In this document: positions 19,720 to 28,883 of the stretch, in pieces
How the letters are laid out: the number at the start of each line of letters is the position of its first letter
Position numbering within the stretch: position 1 is the stretch's first letter
Source: Deltaproteobacteria bacterium
GTDB taxonomy: Bacteria > Desulfobacterota > Desulfarculia > Adiutricales > Adiutricaceae
Reading direction: 5' to 3'
Assembly: GCA_031264045.1 (NCBI GenBank)
Contig: JAISEQ010000020.1
Location: 1-38,963, forward strand
Length of the DNA: 38,963 nt
The notes under the pieces: generated by a model
Seen by the model: only the letters and a program-made list of their open reading frames with translations
Database searches by the model: none
What the model was told of the DNA's origin: nothing
Position numbers and translations under genes: made by a program

Positions 19720-20735
19720 GCGACTACAAAAATTGTCTTGCTTCCGAAGATTAAAGTTTCCCGAACAGTTTCTCTTCCTTGGGTTTATAATAATCCTTTC
19801 GAAAACTACCCGCCAACCTACGGAAAATCCGCAACTGCCCATATAGACGAGTAGCTGTTCTATTCTTTCTTTACGGTGCCGGACAGCCTTGATCGTCAAT
19901 TCTAATTGATAACGGATATCCTTATAGCTCTCGCATATGTCTGCTTTGGTCAGTCCCAGGTCCTACTCCCTCTTAATGAAATCTGCTCAGCAATTAAACA
20001 CACTTTGAAGGAAGGCGAACAGCACAAGATAAGCGTATGCTTTGCTGGAAAAATCTAAAAGTTTATCCTTGAGATCCTCAACAATTTACAGACCGAATTG
20101 ATTTAAATTTGATATTTAATAATTTAGGAAAATTATTTTTACGCTATAACCAACTATGAAGTCCAAATAGTTTGATATAATTTTGATTTTTCTATTGGAT
20201 TTTCACGCCAGTAGACCTGGAAAGCCTTAAGAAGGGCATCCATGTCGACACTGGTTTCATCCATCCACTTGTTGCTGACAAAAATTGCTTGGAATATTTC
20301 TCTGGAATTTCCTGGTAAAAGCCATGACGTTTAACTCTCCATAAATGGGGTTGGAAGGTACTAAGGCATCGGAGCTATCTGGAGAATATCCCAGCAGACC
20401 CACTTCGATGGCATATTCGATATCATCGTCCGAAACTTCTGTGGAGAAGGAATCTGCCCCGATAATCACTGCATCCATTACCCTTCAGACTCTCGGATCC
20501 TGCAGTCGCTCCTTGAGATAGTCGAAATGGATCGGATCGCAAAGAATCAAAGCATGGGCCGCCTGGTCAATGTCGGTTCCCGTGATGGGCTTGGAATTAT
20601 CATTTTAGACTGTGTTTCAACAACGCAATCATCCAGGGCATCGACAAGCCACGGGTGACCACCGATCCTGTACCAGGCCCGTTCAACGGCATCGGGTTCG
20701 AAAATCTGTCCCGTCTCAACGGTGTACGGGAGTAG
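19720..20735 (-). pseudogene. Decayed AAA-ATPase / PD-(D/E)XK nuclease family gene (C-terminal part)
   Basis: On the minus strand, broken frames spell parts of the AAA-ATPase-like family (PF09820 with the PF08011 nuclease domain) common in gut anaerobes. The order is GQIFEPDAVERAWYRIGGHPW, KPITGTDIDQAAHALIL, DPIHFDYLKERLQDPRV, a stop (20487-20485), then VIIGADSFSTEVSDDDIEYA and NPIYGELNVMAF. Next come MDALLKAFQVYWRENP and, after several stops, AYAYLVLFAFLQSVFN, ADICESYKDIRYQLELTIKA (the nuclease core), RKERIEQLLVYMGSCGFSVGW and SKTIFVVAS. The N-terminal ATPase half with the Walker A motif is not visible. At least four stops or frameshifts show it is dead. Its base composition is lower in GC than the neighbours, which fits acquisition and decay. 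The family is recognised from memory of the conserved blocks. Confidence 0.85.
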
Positions 20736-20859
20736 AGAGATTAAATTTATTCCATGGTGAAGTTGGTAATAGTCAGTGATTGTTTTATCACGTTGAGAAG
20801 GCTGGCCAGATCAGTTGACTCGGTTTCCGGCCGAACCCTGCTCAGACAGACCCTATCGA

Positions 20860-21240
20860 TTATTCATCGGACTGTGAGACGGATGATCCGCCGCATGTCG
20901 CGTCACATCTAAAAGAGGAGGTCAAAGCTTCCCCAGTCGCTGCCGCAAGCGCGGATTCCAATGAGCACGGGCCGTCCAGAACCGCCTCCGCTACCTCGGA
21001 GAACGTCAGGCAATTCACGCAGAATTCGGTCTGCCGCCTGGACATGTCGGTCTTCTCGATCTCCATGAATAATGGAAGCTCACGGGCTTGCCTTTTCCTC
21101 CATGACCATCAAGACCGCATCTCAGGCTTCCTCAATTTGTCTTTCCGGTTCCTCTTTTTCCGTTTCCATGACCCCCTGGTCCGCCCAGATAAAATCCTCA
21201 TCGAAATCTCTCTCATTTTGCCTTTCAAAGTATATTAAAC
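20860..21240 (-). pseudogene. Fragment of an unidentified coding sequence
   Basis: Two minus-strand frames look protein-like and abut. One reads YFERQNERDFDEDFIWADQG and METEKEEPERQIEEA, then meets stops. The other reads MEIEKTDMSRRQTEFCVNCL and EVAEAVLDGPCSLESALAAA before ending. The sense content, the interruptions and the position next to the decayed nuclease suggest a second broken accessory gene. I do not recognise the family, and it may be coincidental open frame. Confidence 0.35.
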
Positions 21241-21997
21241 GGAACAGATCGCATCTGTCCAATAACGCGGTCTCATAAGCAGCGCTCAACGGGGAAGCGG
21301 AACCTGCCGGGGCTGGAAATTTTTTTCAGAGTTACTGCTTTCATGCCATGGGAAAAATTTTGCATCAATCGAAAGAGAACCTGCTATCACCTTATTCTCA
21401 ACCGCCAATAAACACTGCTTTCCCACGCCATCAGCCGTCCTGCGGTCTCGGATGCTCCAGGCACCAGATGGCGCGGACGCCTTCGACTCTCCGGAGGCGG
21501 ACCAGACCGACTCGGCGGGGGAACCCTCCCGCGCGGGCAACGTTCAGAAAAGTTGACCCGGAGCGGCCTGCCGGTCGGGAACAGCCCCCGAAGCAGTCAC
21601 CTGGCGGGAGGGGGGGGGAACGCCTCTCACGACGAGCCCCCGGTCCTGGCAGGCCGGGCACCGCGTGGGACCGCGTGGGACCGCCTGGGACCTGCGGTCC
21701 GCATCCAGCGAGAGCTTCATGCAGAAGATGGCTGCGCGAGCTCATCGGTATTTCAGTACTCCGCTCCCAGTTCCGCCGCAGTCGCCAGAGAGACCGTATG
21801 GGAATCGCCCGAAGATCCGAAAATATTTAGCGCCAGGGTATCGCTCTTCACAGAACGGGCAGGCACGGCGGACCTTCTGGAAATTGCAGGCTCCTGCCGG
21901 GAGCCTCAACCGATTCGCCCGGGGCGCCCGGCGCTATGAGCTGGCGGACGGAGGGAGGGGAGCAGAGTGGTCGGGGCGGGGATCTGAAGGCGACAGG
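21241..21997. other. Intergenic stretch, no credible gene
   Basis: Composition climbs back to high GC after about 21430. Frames on both strands lack start signals. A 10-bp tandem triplet (ccgcgtggga twice, then ccgcctggga) sits at 21661-21690. Confidence 0.45.
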
Positions 21998-22023
21998 AAA
22001 AAATTCGGCGGAAAGGGCCGCCG
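21998..22023 (-). terminator. Intrinsic terminator after the PPC-domain gene
   Basis: On the minus strand, CGGCGG (22023-22018) pairs with CCGCCG (22011-22006) around a 6-nt loop, then two bases and six Ts (22003-21998). It starts 12 nt past the stop codon at 22036. Confidence 0.65.
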
Positions 22024-22035
22024 TCGGCAGTCGCG

Positions 22036-22911
22036 CTAGTTGGTGTAGAGGGTGTAGTCAACCGTGACTCCTGAGATGTTGCTGACCCGCAGGCTGTAAT
22101 CGGATTCCTCCTCGGGGGTCCAGGAACAGGCGCCCACGGTCTCGAGGCCGTTATCGTAGGCCACGAGATTGTCCTCCATATCGTAGACGAAAAGATCCAC
22201 GTCCTGCCCGGAATTTATGACTATAGTGGCCCTTGCCGTGGCCCCTCCAGGGAACTTCACGACGTAGACGTCCGTGGAGTGCGGCCTTATGCGGTCGCTG
22301 TGGCTCTCGCCTTCGGGTCCGGGGGGCCTGCGGGCGCGGCGGGAGCCCGCCGCCATGGCCTCGATGGTGGCGGCCAGGGCCCCGTCCCCGCGTTCCCTGG
22401 CGAGCGCCGCCGCCTCGCCGAAGAGGGATCCCGAGTCGTAGGCGACCGGGACTGGAGACGGGACTGGAGACGGGACTGGAGACGGGGGGGGAGCGCCTTC
22501 GGGGTTTCCGAATAAGGGACCCCCGCCGGTCAGGGCCCGGGCGATAGAAGCCCGAGAAGGCACTTTGTTCTCTGGCAGGGAACCGTCATCCCGGTCGCTC
22601 ACGGTGGTCTTGTGCCGGGTCACCGCCTTTATCCGCGCGGTGGCCATCAGCTCGGCCGCGGCCGCGAGCGCCGCTGGGGAGCCCATCCTGCGACCCTCCT
22701 CCGCCAGGCGGGAGGCCAGCGTCAGGCGCTCCACGGGGTCGGGGCCGGATACGGCTTCAGGCTTGGGCGGCTCCTGAAGCGCCGTTCGGGGGGCGGCATG
22801 CCTGCCGGCCGCGGAGGCGGTTCCCGAAAGGGGCATGAGCACGAAAAGGGTCGTCCAAAGGACAAGGGCAGTTGCGAAGGGGCGGGGAATACACGATGTT
22901 GCGGCGGCCAA
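22036..22911 (-). CDS. Exported protein with PPC-like C-terminal domain
   Basis: A 291-residue protein. I choose the TTG at 22911 because AAGGAGG lies five bases upstream and a signal peptide then sits at the N-terminus (FATALVLWTTLFVLMPLSG, with cleavage near TASA). The frame extends 39 codons further up without a ribosome site. The middle is alpha-helical and Ala-rich, followed by a Pro/Ser linker of SPVP units. The last 80 residues (DVYVVKFPGGATARATIVIN, then QDVDLFVYDMEDNLVAYDN, then SDYSLRVSN and VDYTLYTN) look like a bacterial pre-peptidase C-terminal (PPC) beta-sandwich. Such domains usually accompany secreted enzymes, but no catalytic domain is visible here. It ends at a terminator. 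It may be an envelope partner of the nearby exported CHAT proteins; that link rests only on proximity. Confidence 0.82.
   Translation of the reverse strand: MAAATSCIPRPFATALVLWTTLFVLMPLSGTASAAGRHAAPRTALQEPPKPEAVSGPDPVERLTLASRLAEEGRRMGSPAALAAAAELMATARIKAVTRHKTTVSDRDDGSLPENKVPSRASIARALTGGGPLFGNPEGAPPPSPVPSPVPSPVPVAYDSGSLFGEAAALARERGDGALAATIEAMAAGSRRARRPPGPEGESHSDRIRPHSTDVYVVKFPGGATARATIVINSGQDVDLFVYDMEDNLVAYDNGLETVGACSWTPEEESDYSLRVSNISGVTVDYTLYTN
22440..22485. repeat. 12-bp tandem repeat encoding SPVP
   Basis: Three near-perfect 12-bp copies (gggactggagac on the plus strand) lie inside the PPC-domain gene and encode the Ser-Pro-Val-Pro linker. Copy-number change would only lengthen or shorten the linker. 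Confidence 0.8.
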
Positions 22912-23264
22912 GCTTTCCTCCTTGGGGCGGGGGGCCCGACTGGCGGGATGCGGGGACAGAATCCCGGGCGGCGCGGGCACGAGTCCGGCATACGAGGCCG
23001 GAAACCGTCGTCCGGCGGTCATGTTCATGTGCGCGGCGGAAGCGGCGAGTCCCGGCGGGGCCAGATCCGGTCACTGCGCATGGGGCTGCCGCCCCCGGAC
23101 GGGATATCACGGGTTGAGCTCAAGCTTCATAAGGCCGCTGCCGGCTGCGGCATGGTCAAAGCCAAAAGCGATTCAAAGGAAACGGCGGGCTCAGGACATC
23201 GTAAAGCTTAAGACAACGGTCGCTTATCTTTACACAAAGGGAAGCTTAAGACAACGGCAATCAT

Positions 23265-23710
23265 AAGACTACGGAGCTCTCAGGACGGCGGAGAGCCTCA
23301 GCCAAAGGCGATCCAAAGACAGCGGCTGGAATAGGCCAATGGAAAGCTTAAACCAAAGGATATCAACAGACGACAACGGGATTAGGACTGCGGAGAGACT
23401 AATTCTTATGGGATCATGAGACAGCAACGGGGTGAGAACGGCGGAGAGACTAAGTCAAAGGAGATCCTGAGACAGAAGCGGGTTGAGAATTGCGGAAGGA
23501 CTAAGCCAAAGGCGATCTTGAGACAGCATATGGTTGAGAACTGCGGAGAGACTAAGCCAAAGGCGATCCTGAGACAGCATAGGGTTGAGAACTGCGGAAA
23601 GACTAAGCCAATGGCGATTCTGAGACAGCATAGGGTTGAGAAGTGCGGAGAGACTAAGCCAAAGGCGATCCTGAGACAGCAACGGGGTGAGACCGGCGGA
23701 GAGTTTCGGC
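23265..23710. repeat. 51-bp minisatellite array, about 8.7 units
   Basis: Units start at 23265, 23316, 23367, 23418, 23469, 23520, 23571, 23622 and 23673 (last partial). The spacing is exactly 51 bp. The right-hand units are nearly identical (core gagactaagccaaaggcgat) and the left-hand three are degenerate. The unit length is divisible by three, so several frames stay open through the array, including a plus frame of 17-residue units with ENCGETKPKA. Differences between copies change residues freely in that frame, so I regard the array as non-coding. There is no repeat/spacer alternation, so it is not CRISPR. Confidence 0.9.
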
Positions 23711-24003
23711 AGGCAAGCCCGGACGTTCCCTGCCGTGATGCCCTGAAAACCGGGGCGGCAGTACCGCCCGCGCCGAGGGGCGGGGCACGGAGAGGGCATG
23801 AGAATGCCGGAGACGGGGGCGTGCAGCGGGTACTGCCCGGCGGGGCCCGAGGGCCCGGGGGCAACCGGACAGCCCTGTTTCCCCGGCTGAGTCAAGTGCG
23901 GGTGAGGAGGCCGGGGAAAAACGTAAACCGGCCTCAGGCGCACGGGGCACCTCCGGAAGGTCCTTTCCGGGTGCGGAGGCCGAAAGCCCGTTCCGCCGGC
24001 CCC
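23711..24003. other. Intergenic stretch between minisatellite and small gene
   Basis: GC-rich. No gene is supported on either strand. Confidence 0.45.
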
Positions 24004-24027
24004 GGAGCCCGGAATGTTCCGGGCTCC
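24004..24027 (-). terminator. Perfect hairpin after the 108-residue gene
   Basis: GGAGCCCGGAA and TTCCGGGCTCC pair perfectly over 11 bp with a 2-nt loop, about 20 nt past the stop codon at 24047. No T-run follows, so it may be an mRNA 3' end stabiliser rather than a full intrinsic terminator. Confidence 0.5.
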
Positions 24028-24046
24028 TCTCCCGCCTCGCGCGGCG

Positions 24047-24373
24047 CTACTCGTCCACCTGGTCGTCCCAGTCCCCCAGGTCCTCCTCGTCCACCAGAAC
24101 CACCTGGCGGCCGTCGTCGTCCCGCAGGACCGGGGGCGGGCCGTTGACAGGTACGGCGCCCGGCAGGGCTCCTCCGTCCTCAGGCGAGCGCCCGGAAGCC
24201 GTCTCGACCAGCATCTGCCGCACGGCATCGTCTATCATCTTCCTCCTCCAGTCCCGCTGCCTGGTCTGCGTCTTCTGATAATCGTTCAGCATCCGGCACA
24301 TCGCCGTGACCGAGAGCTCGGGAAGGGTCCTAATGCTCGGGGACTCGTTCCCGGAGCCCATATGCTTGTCCAT
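24047..24373 (-). CDS. Small hypothetical protein with acidic tail
   Basis: A 108-residue protein with a perfect GGAGGT about seven bases before the ATG. Residues 15-60 look helical and charged (LSVTAMCRMLNDYQKTQTRQ, then DWRRKMIDDAVRQMLVE). A Pro/Gly-rich bend follows, and the end is very acidic (DEEDLGDWDDQVDE). There is no signal peptide or membrane helix, so it is probably a soluble cytoplasmic protein, perhaps a partner-binding or DNA-mimic-like small protein; that is speculation. The codon choice and ribosome site make it look genuine. I do not recognise a family. A strong hairpin lies just downstream, and another small minus-strand gene lies about 380 nt upstream. Confidence 0.75.
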   Translation of the reverse strand: MDKHMGSGNESPSIRTLPELSVTAMCRMLNDYQKTQTRQRDWRRKMIDDAVRQMLVETASGRSPEDGGALPGAVPVNGPPPVLRDDDGRQVVLVDEEDLGDWDDQVDE

Positions 24374-24756
24374 TTAAAATACCTCCGTGGCCGCTTGACG
24401 CGGCATCCTGGCCGCCGGCAGGCAAGGCAAATTCCGGCGATGCGTGAGTGTAATCGCATGATGGCGGACGGCCGTCACCTCATGGATGGCATGTCCGGCC
24501 ATGTCCGGGGCAGGGCCCATGGCTCCTGCGGCCGTTCTGAGGAAATCGCCCGCAGGCCAGCGGCCGGGCGGGCGTCAGGGAAATCGCCGGACCCGGCGAG
24601 CGGACGGCCGGTGCTTTCCCGCGCCGCTGCAGACCCGTGCAGCTTCCGGGACGACCGGACCATCACCTGAGCGGAAAGGGTACCGGCGGCAAACGGGACG
24701 GCGGCGCGCCCGCAGCAGGAGTGACCGCCGGGACCGGCACAGGTCTTCTTCAGCCG
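24374..24756. other. Spacer between two small genes
   Basis: Contains the ribosome site of the 24373 gene. A minus-strand frame at 24475-24666 has no start signal and no coding character. Nothing else is seen. Confidence 0.45.
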
Positions 24757-24978
24757 TTACGGCTTCTGGGGACCGAGGCTGTCTACGCCGGTCAGGAAGT
24801 TCGAGAACCCGCTGCGGGAAGAACCGAAGGGGTCGACGCAGCTCATCCCGCCGAGCTCCCGCCCCCCGAACGGTTCCGACACGAGCGCCGCCGAGTAGAC
24901 GATCTCCCACATCGGCTGGGGAACGCGCTTCGCGCGCCTGGCGTCCGATCCGTAGTGGCCGAGGTCTCTGCATTCCAT
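24757..24978 (-). CDS. Small hypothetical protein
   Basis: A 73-residue reading from the ATG at 24978, chosen because AAGGA lies eight bases upstream; an ATG at 24987 would overlap that site. The protein contains VPQPMWEIVYSAALVSEPFG and ends SNFLTGVDSLGPQKP. It has balanced composition unlike the Arg/Pro-rich spurious frames around it. No signal peptide, membrane helix or known motif is seen. It lies on the same strand as the 108-residue gene and may share a transcript. Confidence 0.5.
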   Translation of the reverse strand: MECRDLGHYGSDARRAKRVPQPMWEIVYSAALVSEPFGGRELGGMSCVDPFGSSRSGFSNFLTGVDSLGPQKP

Positions 24979-26907
24979 GATATCCATCCTTAAGGCCGGG
25001 TTCCCGACCGGTAAATCTTCACCCCGGCATGCCGTCCGCCGTCACGGGCGGATGAGGCAGGTCTTGTCTTTCAGTCGCGCCTGCCGCTTCCGAGCTGCAG
25101 GTCATGCCCCCGGGAAAGCGAGGGTACGTGCCGCACGTTGCGGGAAATACGTCTGCAGCACGGGGAGGCCTACCTTTCCGGCATCTCCGAGAGCAAAACT
25201 CGCCGCGGCGGGCGGTGCCCGCCTCTTCCGACATTGAACGGTCGGCATGCGGCTCGCGGCATCAGACCGCACGCACGGAAAAGGCGCCGTGCTGACTCCG
25301 ATGCCGCCTGAACATCCAGGCTCTGCTTCAGCCCGACGGTCCGTTCCAGGCATGTCGACAGGAAGCTTCCTCCTACCTTCCTCCGGAAAGGAGAAATGCG
25401 AAGCGGCCGGCACCGCCTGCGGGACGGTTCCCGGAATGTTCCAGGCTTCCCGCGAAATCCTGTGGTCAACCGATGCCGGAGCGGAGTCTCGCGACATTTC
25501 GGGCCGCAAGGAGTTCCAGAACCCCGCCGGGCGCGGCACCTCAATCGTCTCCCAGGCGGGCGCATGAACCCGTCTGTTCCGGGGCCTGTTCGGAATGTGC
25601 AGAAACGAGCTGCCGATCGAGGAGAAGGCCGGCCGTCCGAGCGTCTTGAACCCGACAAAGCCATGCCCCACTGCAGGTGAGAAGCGCGGGTGCAGTTCAG
25701 AGCCGCGGTGACGTCTGAGGGATGCCCGGCCGACGTGAACCGCCCGTCCTGCGGCAGGGCTCCCCCGCAACCGGCCGGAGGACTCACGGGCCGGCAGGTG
25801 TTCCGGGCCGTCAGCGTCCCCGGGGTGACCCCCTGGGATCATTCCCTCCGAAGCGTTCATGCCCGGTTTCGCGCCTGTTTTTAAATGTAAGCATGATTTT
25901 TCAGAAGTCAAGGTCCCAGGAATCCCGTTTCATCATTTCTTTTACTTCGGATTGCCTTGCCGGTCAGGCGAGCGGAAGTTCTGACTCTGGTGCCGTTCGG
26001 TTAGAAAATCATATGTCGGCGCTTCGCCATTTCGGAAGTGCCCGGCGACCGCACGCTCCGGCGGTTCGGTCACCGTTGGCTGACGGATCGGGAAGGCCGG
26101 TGAAACTGACGGAAAATGTCCTCTCGGTTCGGCATGCGGGCGGAATATGCGAAACACGTCGCGACCACGAACTATTTTCATCAAAGGCGCATACCGATGA
26201 AGGAATTTCCGGAACAGGCGCGGCAACAGGCCATGCGGCCCACGGACTTTATCCGGACCCGTTCCTCTGAGGTCCCTCTCGCCTGAAGGCGGGAATCATC
26301 ATCAAGTCAGGAAGCTCCTCCTTCCGTCTCGCGAAAAGATAATCATGCCGTTCGATCCTGTCAAGAGGCATCCGTCATTATTTCCCGGCATTGACCGCCA
26401 TTTCCAATTCAGGCGCTAACTGTCAGGTTCATACATAAACATTTATGAAATATGCTTCGCAGACGACACCGATATGAATGCGGCTAAGGTTCGCACATCA
26501 TCCATGTCTGGCATTACCGGCATGTCACATCAGTCATCATCAGATATTCAAGTTCAAACAGAATATTGAAAAAATATTCGGCATTTGAAATTTACGTTCT
26601 ACTGGCAGTTAACGTATTCGTTCAGGATCTTCTCCCGTAAAAACGCGCCCGGCTGAAATGCGCGTTATTCGGGACACGGAAACCGGCGGTCGGAACATCG
26701 TGGCCGCCGGGGAGCAAGCTTGCGGGAAGACGGAGGAAATTGCACCGCTTACGATCCGCCCGGCCCGGCAATTGCCTCTACCGGTCGCAGGGAGGATGCC
26801 GAAACGCGGACACCCCGATCCGGAGTCCCCAAGATGGCGCTGGCGGCATCAGGGCCAGGACGTCCGCCCGGCACCCACCTGCCCGCCGCCGCGAACCTCC
26901 TGCAGCT
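24979..26907. other. Long gene-poor stretch
   Basis: Nearly 2 kb without a supported gene. A minus frame at 25102-25911 (269 codons) is the longest but is Arg/Pro/Ser-rich, has no ribosome site and shows no motifs. From about 26280 to 26640 the DNA is AT-rich with no gene, resembling the island at 19.2-21.2 kb. Confidence 0.45.
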
Positions 26908-27090
26908 TCATACGCGGCATTGCGTACGCGTTACGGGTTCAGGCCGGCGGCTGCGGCCTGGACCCTCCTCGGGAGTCCGCCGGCGCCGCAGATGCGGCTG
27001 CCATCCCGGGGCCGGGGAGTGCAGCCAGAGGGCGGCGGTCACTGCCGCCGCTACCGCGGCGCACATGGCGGTGATGCGCTCGAGCTTCAT
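26908..27090 (-). CDS. Possible small exported or membrane peptide
   Basis: A 60-residue reading from the ATG at 27090. Residues 5-24 (ERITAMCAAVAAAVTAALWL) would form a signal peptide or single helix, followed by a strongly basic Arg-rich tail. Upstream are two copies of a 14-bp repeat, each containing AGGAAAGG, which resembles a ribosome site but lies 12 or more bases away. The N-terminus is plausible, but the tail resembles random GC-rich translation, so this may be a truncated gene start. Confidence 0.3.
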   Translation of the reverse strand: MKLERITAMCAAVAAAVTAALWLHSPAPGWQPHLRRRRTPEEGPGRSRRPEPVTRTQCRV

Positions 27091-27098
27091 CTTCTCTT

Positions 27099-27126
27099 CT
27101 ATACCTTTCCTGCTATACCTTTCCTG
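27099..27126. repeat. 14-bp tandem duplication
   Basis: ctatacctttcctg occurs twice head to tail (27099-27112 and 27113-27126), just upstream of the possible small peptide at 27090. Confidence 0.85.
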
Positions 27127-27519
27127 CAGAACGACCGGGGATCCCGTTGCCGGAGCGCCCTGATACGGCGCCATGCTGTCACATGTCCGCCCCGGATCCA
27201 ATGACATCGGGAAGCCGGTGCGGGCGGGATAGCGAGAGCCGTGAGGAAAGGGCGGCAACCGGTCCGGAAGTCTCGCCGGGCAGTCGGAAGGCCGGGAAAC
27301 AGCTCCGTCCGCAGGGGCGTACCGTCCGCGATCCCGACAACGGAGCGGACGGGATGCCCGGGCGTACGTGAAGACGGCTCCGCCCCGAAGTTCACCCGTC
27401 AGTCCGGGGCAACGGACGTTCCGGGCATAAGCGGCCCGGTTTCGCGGTATCGGGGCAACGGGGAACCGCAGGGTCGCGCGCTGCACGTTGCCGCCGCCTC
27501 CCGCCGCGTTCGCCCACGC

Positions 27520-27551
27520 CCGGACCGGACGTCATCCGGACCGGACGTCAT
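27520..27551. repeat. 16-bp perfect tandem duplication
   Basis: ccggaccggacgtcat occurs twice without a mismatch (27520-27535 and 27536-27551). It lies about 300 nt upstream of the TPR-like gene at 27853 and could be a duplicated operator half or a slippage product. The remaining sequence between 27127 and 27852 holds no supported gene. Confidence 0.85.
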
Positions 27552-27852
27552 AATGATGCGCTTGGGACTTTATGCCCGCATGAGTCCGACCGCAGGGAAC
27601 GGCGCGGGCGGAGCTCCGCGGGGAACCGTCTTTCCCTCTCCCGGAGCCGTCCGCTGGCCTGAGCGCCTCCGGGCCCTTCCCCGCGTCCTCTCCAGCCGAC
27701 CCGAAAGGGAGCCGGGAAGCCGGGGATCCCGTGCGGAGGGTGGCGCCGCTATTGCTTGGAGGTGCGGTTGCCCGCCGGCCGGGGCGGGACCCGCCTCGTC
27801 CGGAATTTACGCATAACGGGCGTGGCGGCGACGGCATCAGGGAGGATCGGAC

Positions 27853-28857
27853 GTGGGGGACATTTACGCTTTCGACGCGGAAGGGCTGAGCGCGTCCTTG
27901 GGAAGCCGGGCCAGGAGCCTCGCGGGCAGGGGGCATCTGACGGGGGCCGCTTCGGCGCTCAGGCCCGTAGCCGGGACGGCCTCGGCGGTCAGGGGCCCGC
28001 TCGGTCCGGCCTCGCTCGGGACGCTGGACGTCCTGGCGGAGATCCTGGGAGCCCTGGGCCTCCCCCGCCACGAGATGGAGATGAGGGCCCGCGCCTTCGC
28101 GGCAAGCGCCAGTTCCATCGGAACCGGACATCCGGAAACGGTGAGGCGCAAGCACGATCTCGCCACGGCAGCGCTGAGGTCCGGTCAACCTGAAAGGGCC
28201 ATCCGCCTATTCGGGGAGTCCCTGGAGGCGAGGACCCGCAGAAGCCCGGCAGGCACGGCCCGCCTTGAGGCCATAGGCTCGCTCGCGGGCCTTGCCGAGG
28301 CCGCGGGGGCTGGGGGGTACGGCGTCTCCGCCCGCACCCTAAAGGCCATGGCGATCCGGGAGCTCGAGCGGGAACTGGGACCCAGGCATCCCGCCACACT
28401 GAAGGCCATGGACGCCCTTGCCGGGACGCTGGAGGCGGGGGAGGGCCGCGCGGAGGCCTGGGCGGCGAGGGTGCGCTCCGTCGCCGGGAGCGGGATCCGT
28501 CTCGGCCAGGGCTGGCTTCGGGCGCTGGCGGCGGCGGGAGGTCTCGCCGCCGCTGAAATCGCCCGCAACGACATGAGGGCCGCCTGCTCGCTGAGGCTTG
28601 AGGCACTGACCGCCAGGCTTCTCGATCTGGGACCGTGCCATCCCGACACCGTCAGCTCCTCCGCCAGGCTGGAGAGGGCACTGGCAGGGCTCGCAACGGC
28701 AGGCCGCGAGCGGGATCTGGCGTTCCGGGAGCTGGACGCCCGTGCCGGGGCCCCGGGCGCCGAGCACCCCCTGTCGACATTGGAAAGGCTGGGTCTCTCG
28801 GACGCCCTGGCGGGGCTGGGCGGCATGGCCCCGTCCGAGGACTTAAGCCTGGAGTAG
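27853..28857 (+). CDS. TPR-like repeat protein
   Basis: A 334-residue protein starting with GTG, supported by GGAGG at 27841-27845 seven bases upstream. It contains degenerate 42-residue helical units with the same signature as the CHAT proteins' TPR array: IGTGHPETVRRKHDLATAAL, LGPRHPATLKAMDALAGTL and LGPCHPDTVSSSARLERAL. There is no CHAT domain, signal peptide or membrane helix, so it is probably a cytoplasmic binding or scaffold protein. It may derive from, or pair with, the TPR-CHAT family encoded 9 kb to the left. Spacing to its neighbours suggests a single-gene transcript. A strong hairpin follows the stop. Confidence 0.85.
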   Translation: MGDIYAFDAEGLSASLGSRARSLAGRGHLTGAASALRPVAGTASAVRGPLGPASLGTLDVLAEILGALGLPRHEMEMRARAFAASASSIGTGHPETVRRKHDLATAALRSGQPERAIRLFGESLEARTRRSPAGTARLEAIGSLAGLAEAAGAGGYGVSARTLKAMAIRELERELGPRHPATLKAMDALAGTLEAGEGRAEAWAARVRSVAGSGIRLGQGWLRALAAAGGLAAAEIARNDMRAACSLRLEALTARLLDLGPCHPDTVSSSARLERALAGLATAGRERDLAFRELDARAGAPGAEHPLSTLERLGLSDALAGLGGMAPSEDLSLE

Positions 28858-28859
28858 GG

Positions 28860-28883
28860 GCGGCTCCTGCCGGAGGGAGCCGC
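28860..28883 (+). terminator. Hairpin after the TPR-like gene
   Basis: GCGGCTCC (28860-28867) pairs perfectly with GGAGCCGC (28876-28883) two nt past the stop. There is no T-run, so termination efficiency is uncertain. Confidence 0.45.

Noticed and set aside
23265-23710. CRISPR array
   Set aside because: The whole 51-bp unit is repeated with no variable spacers and there are no cas genes nearby.
23406-23864. Minus-strand hydrophobic repeat protein across the 51-bp array
   Set aside because: All frames stay open because 51 is divisible by three; no ribosome site and no conserved residues between units.
25102-25911. 269-codon minus-strand frame
   Set aside because: No ribosome site, no motif, and composition of random GC-rich translation.
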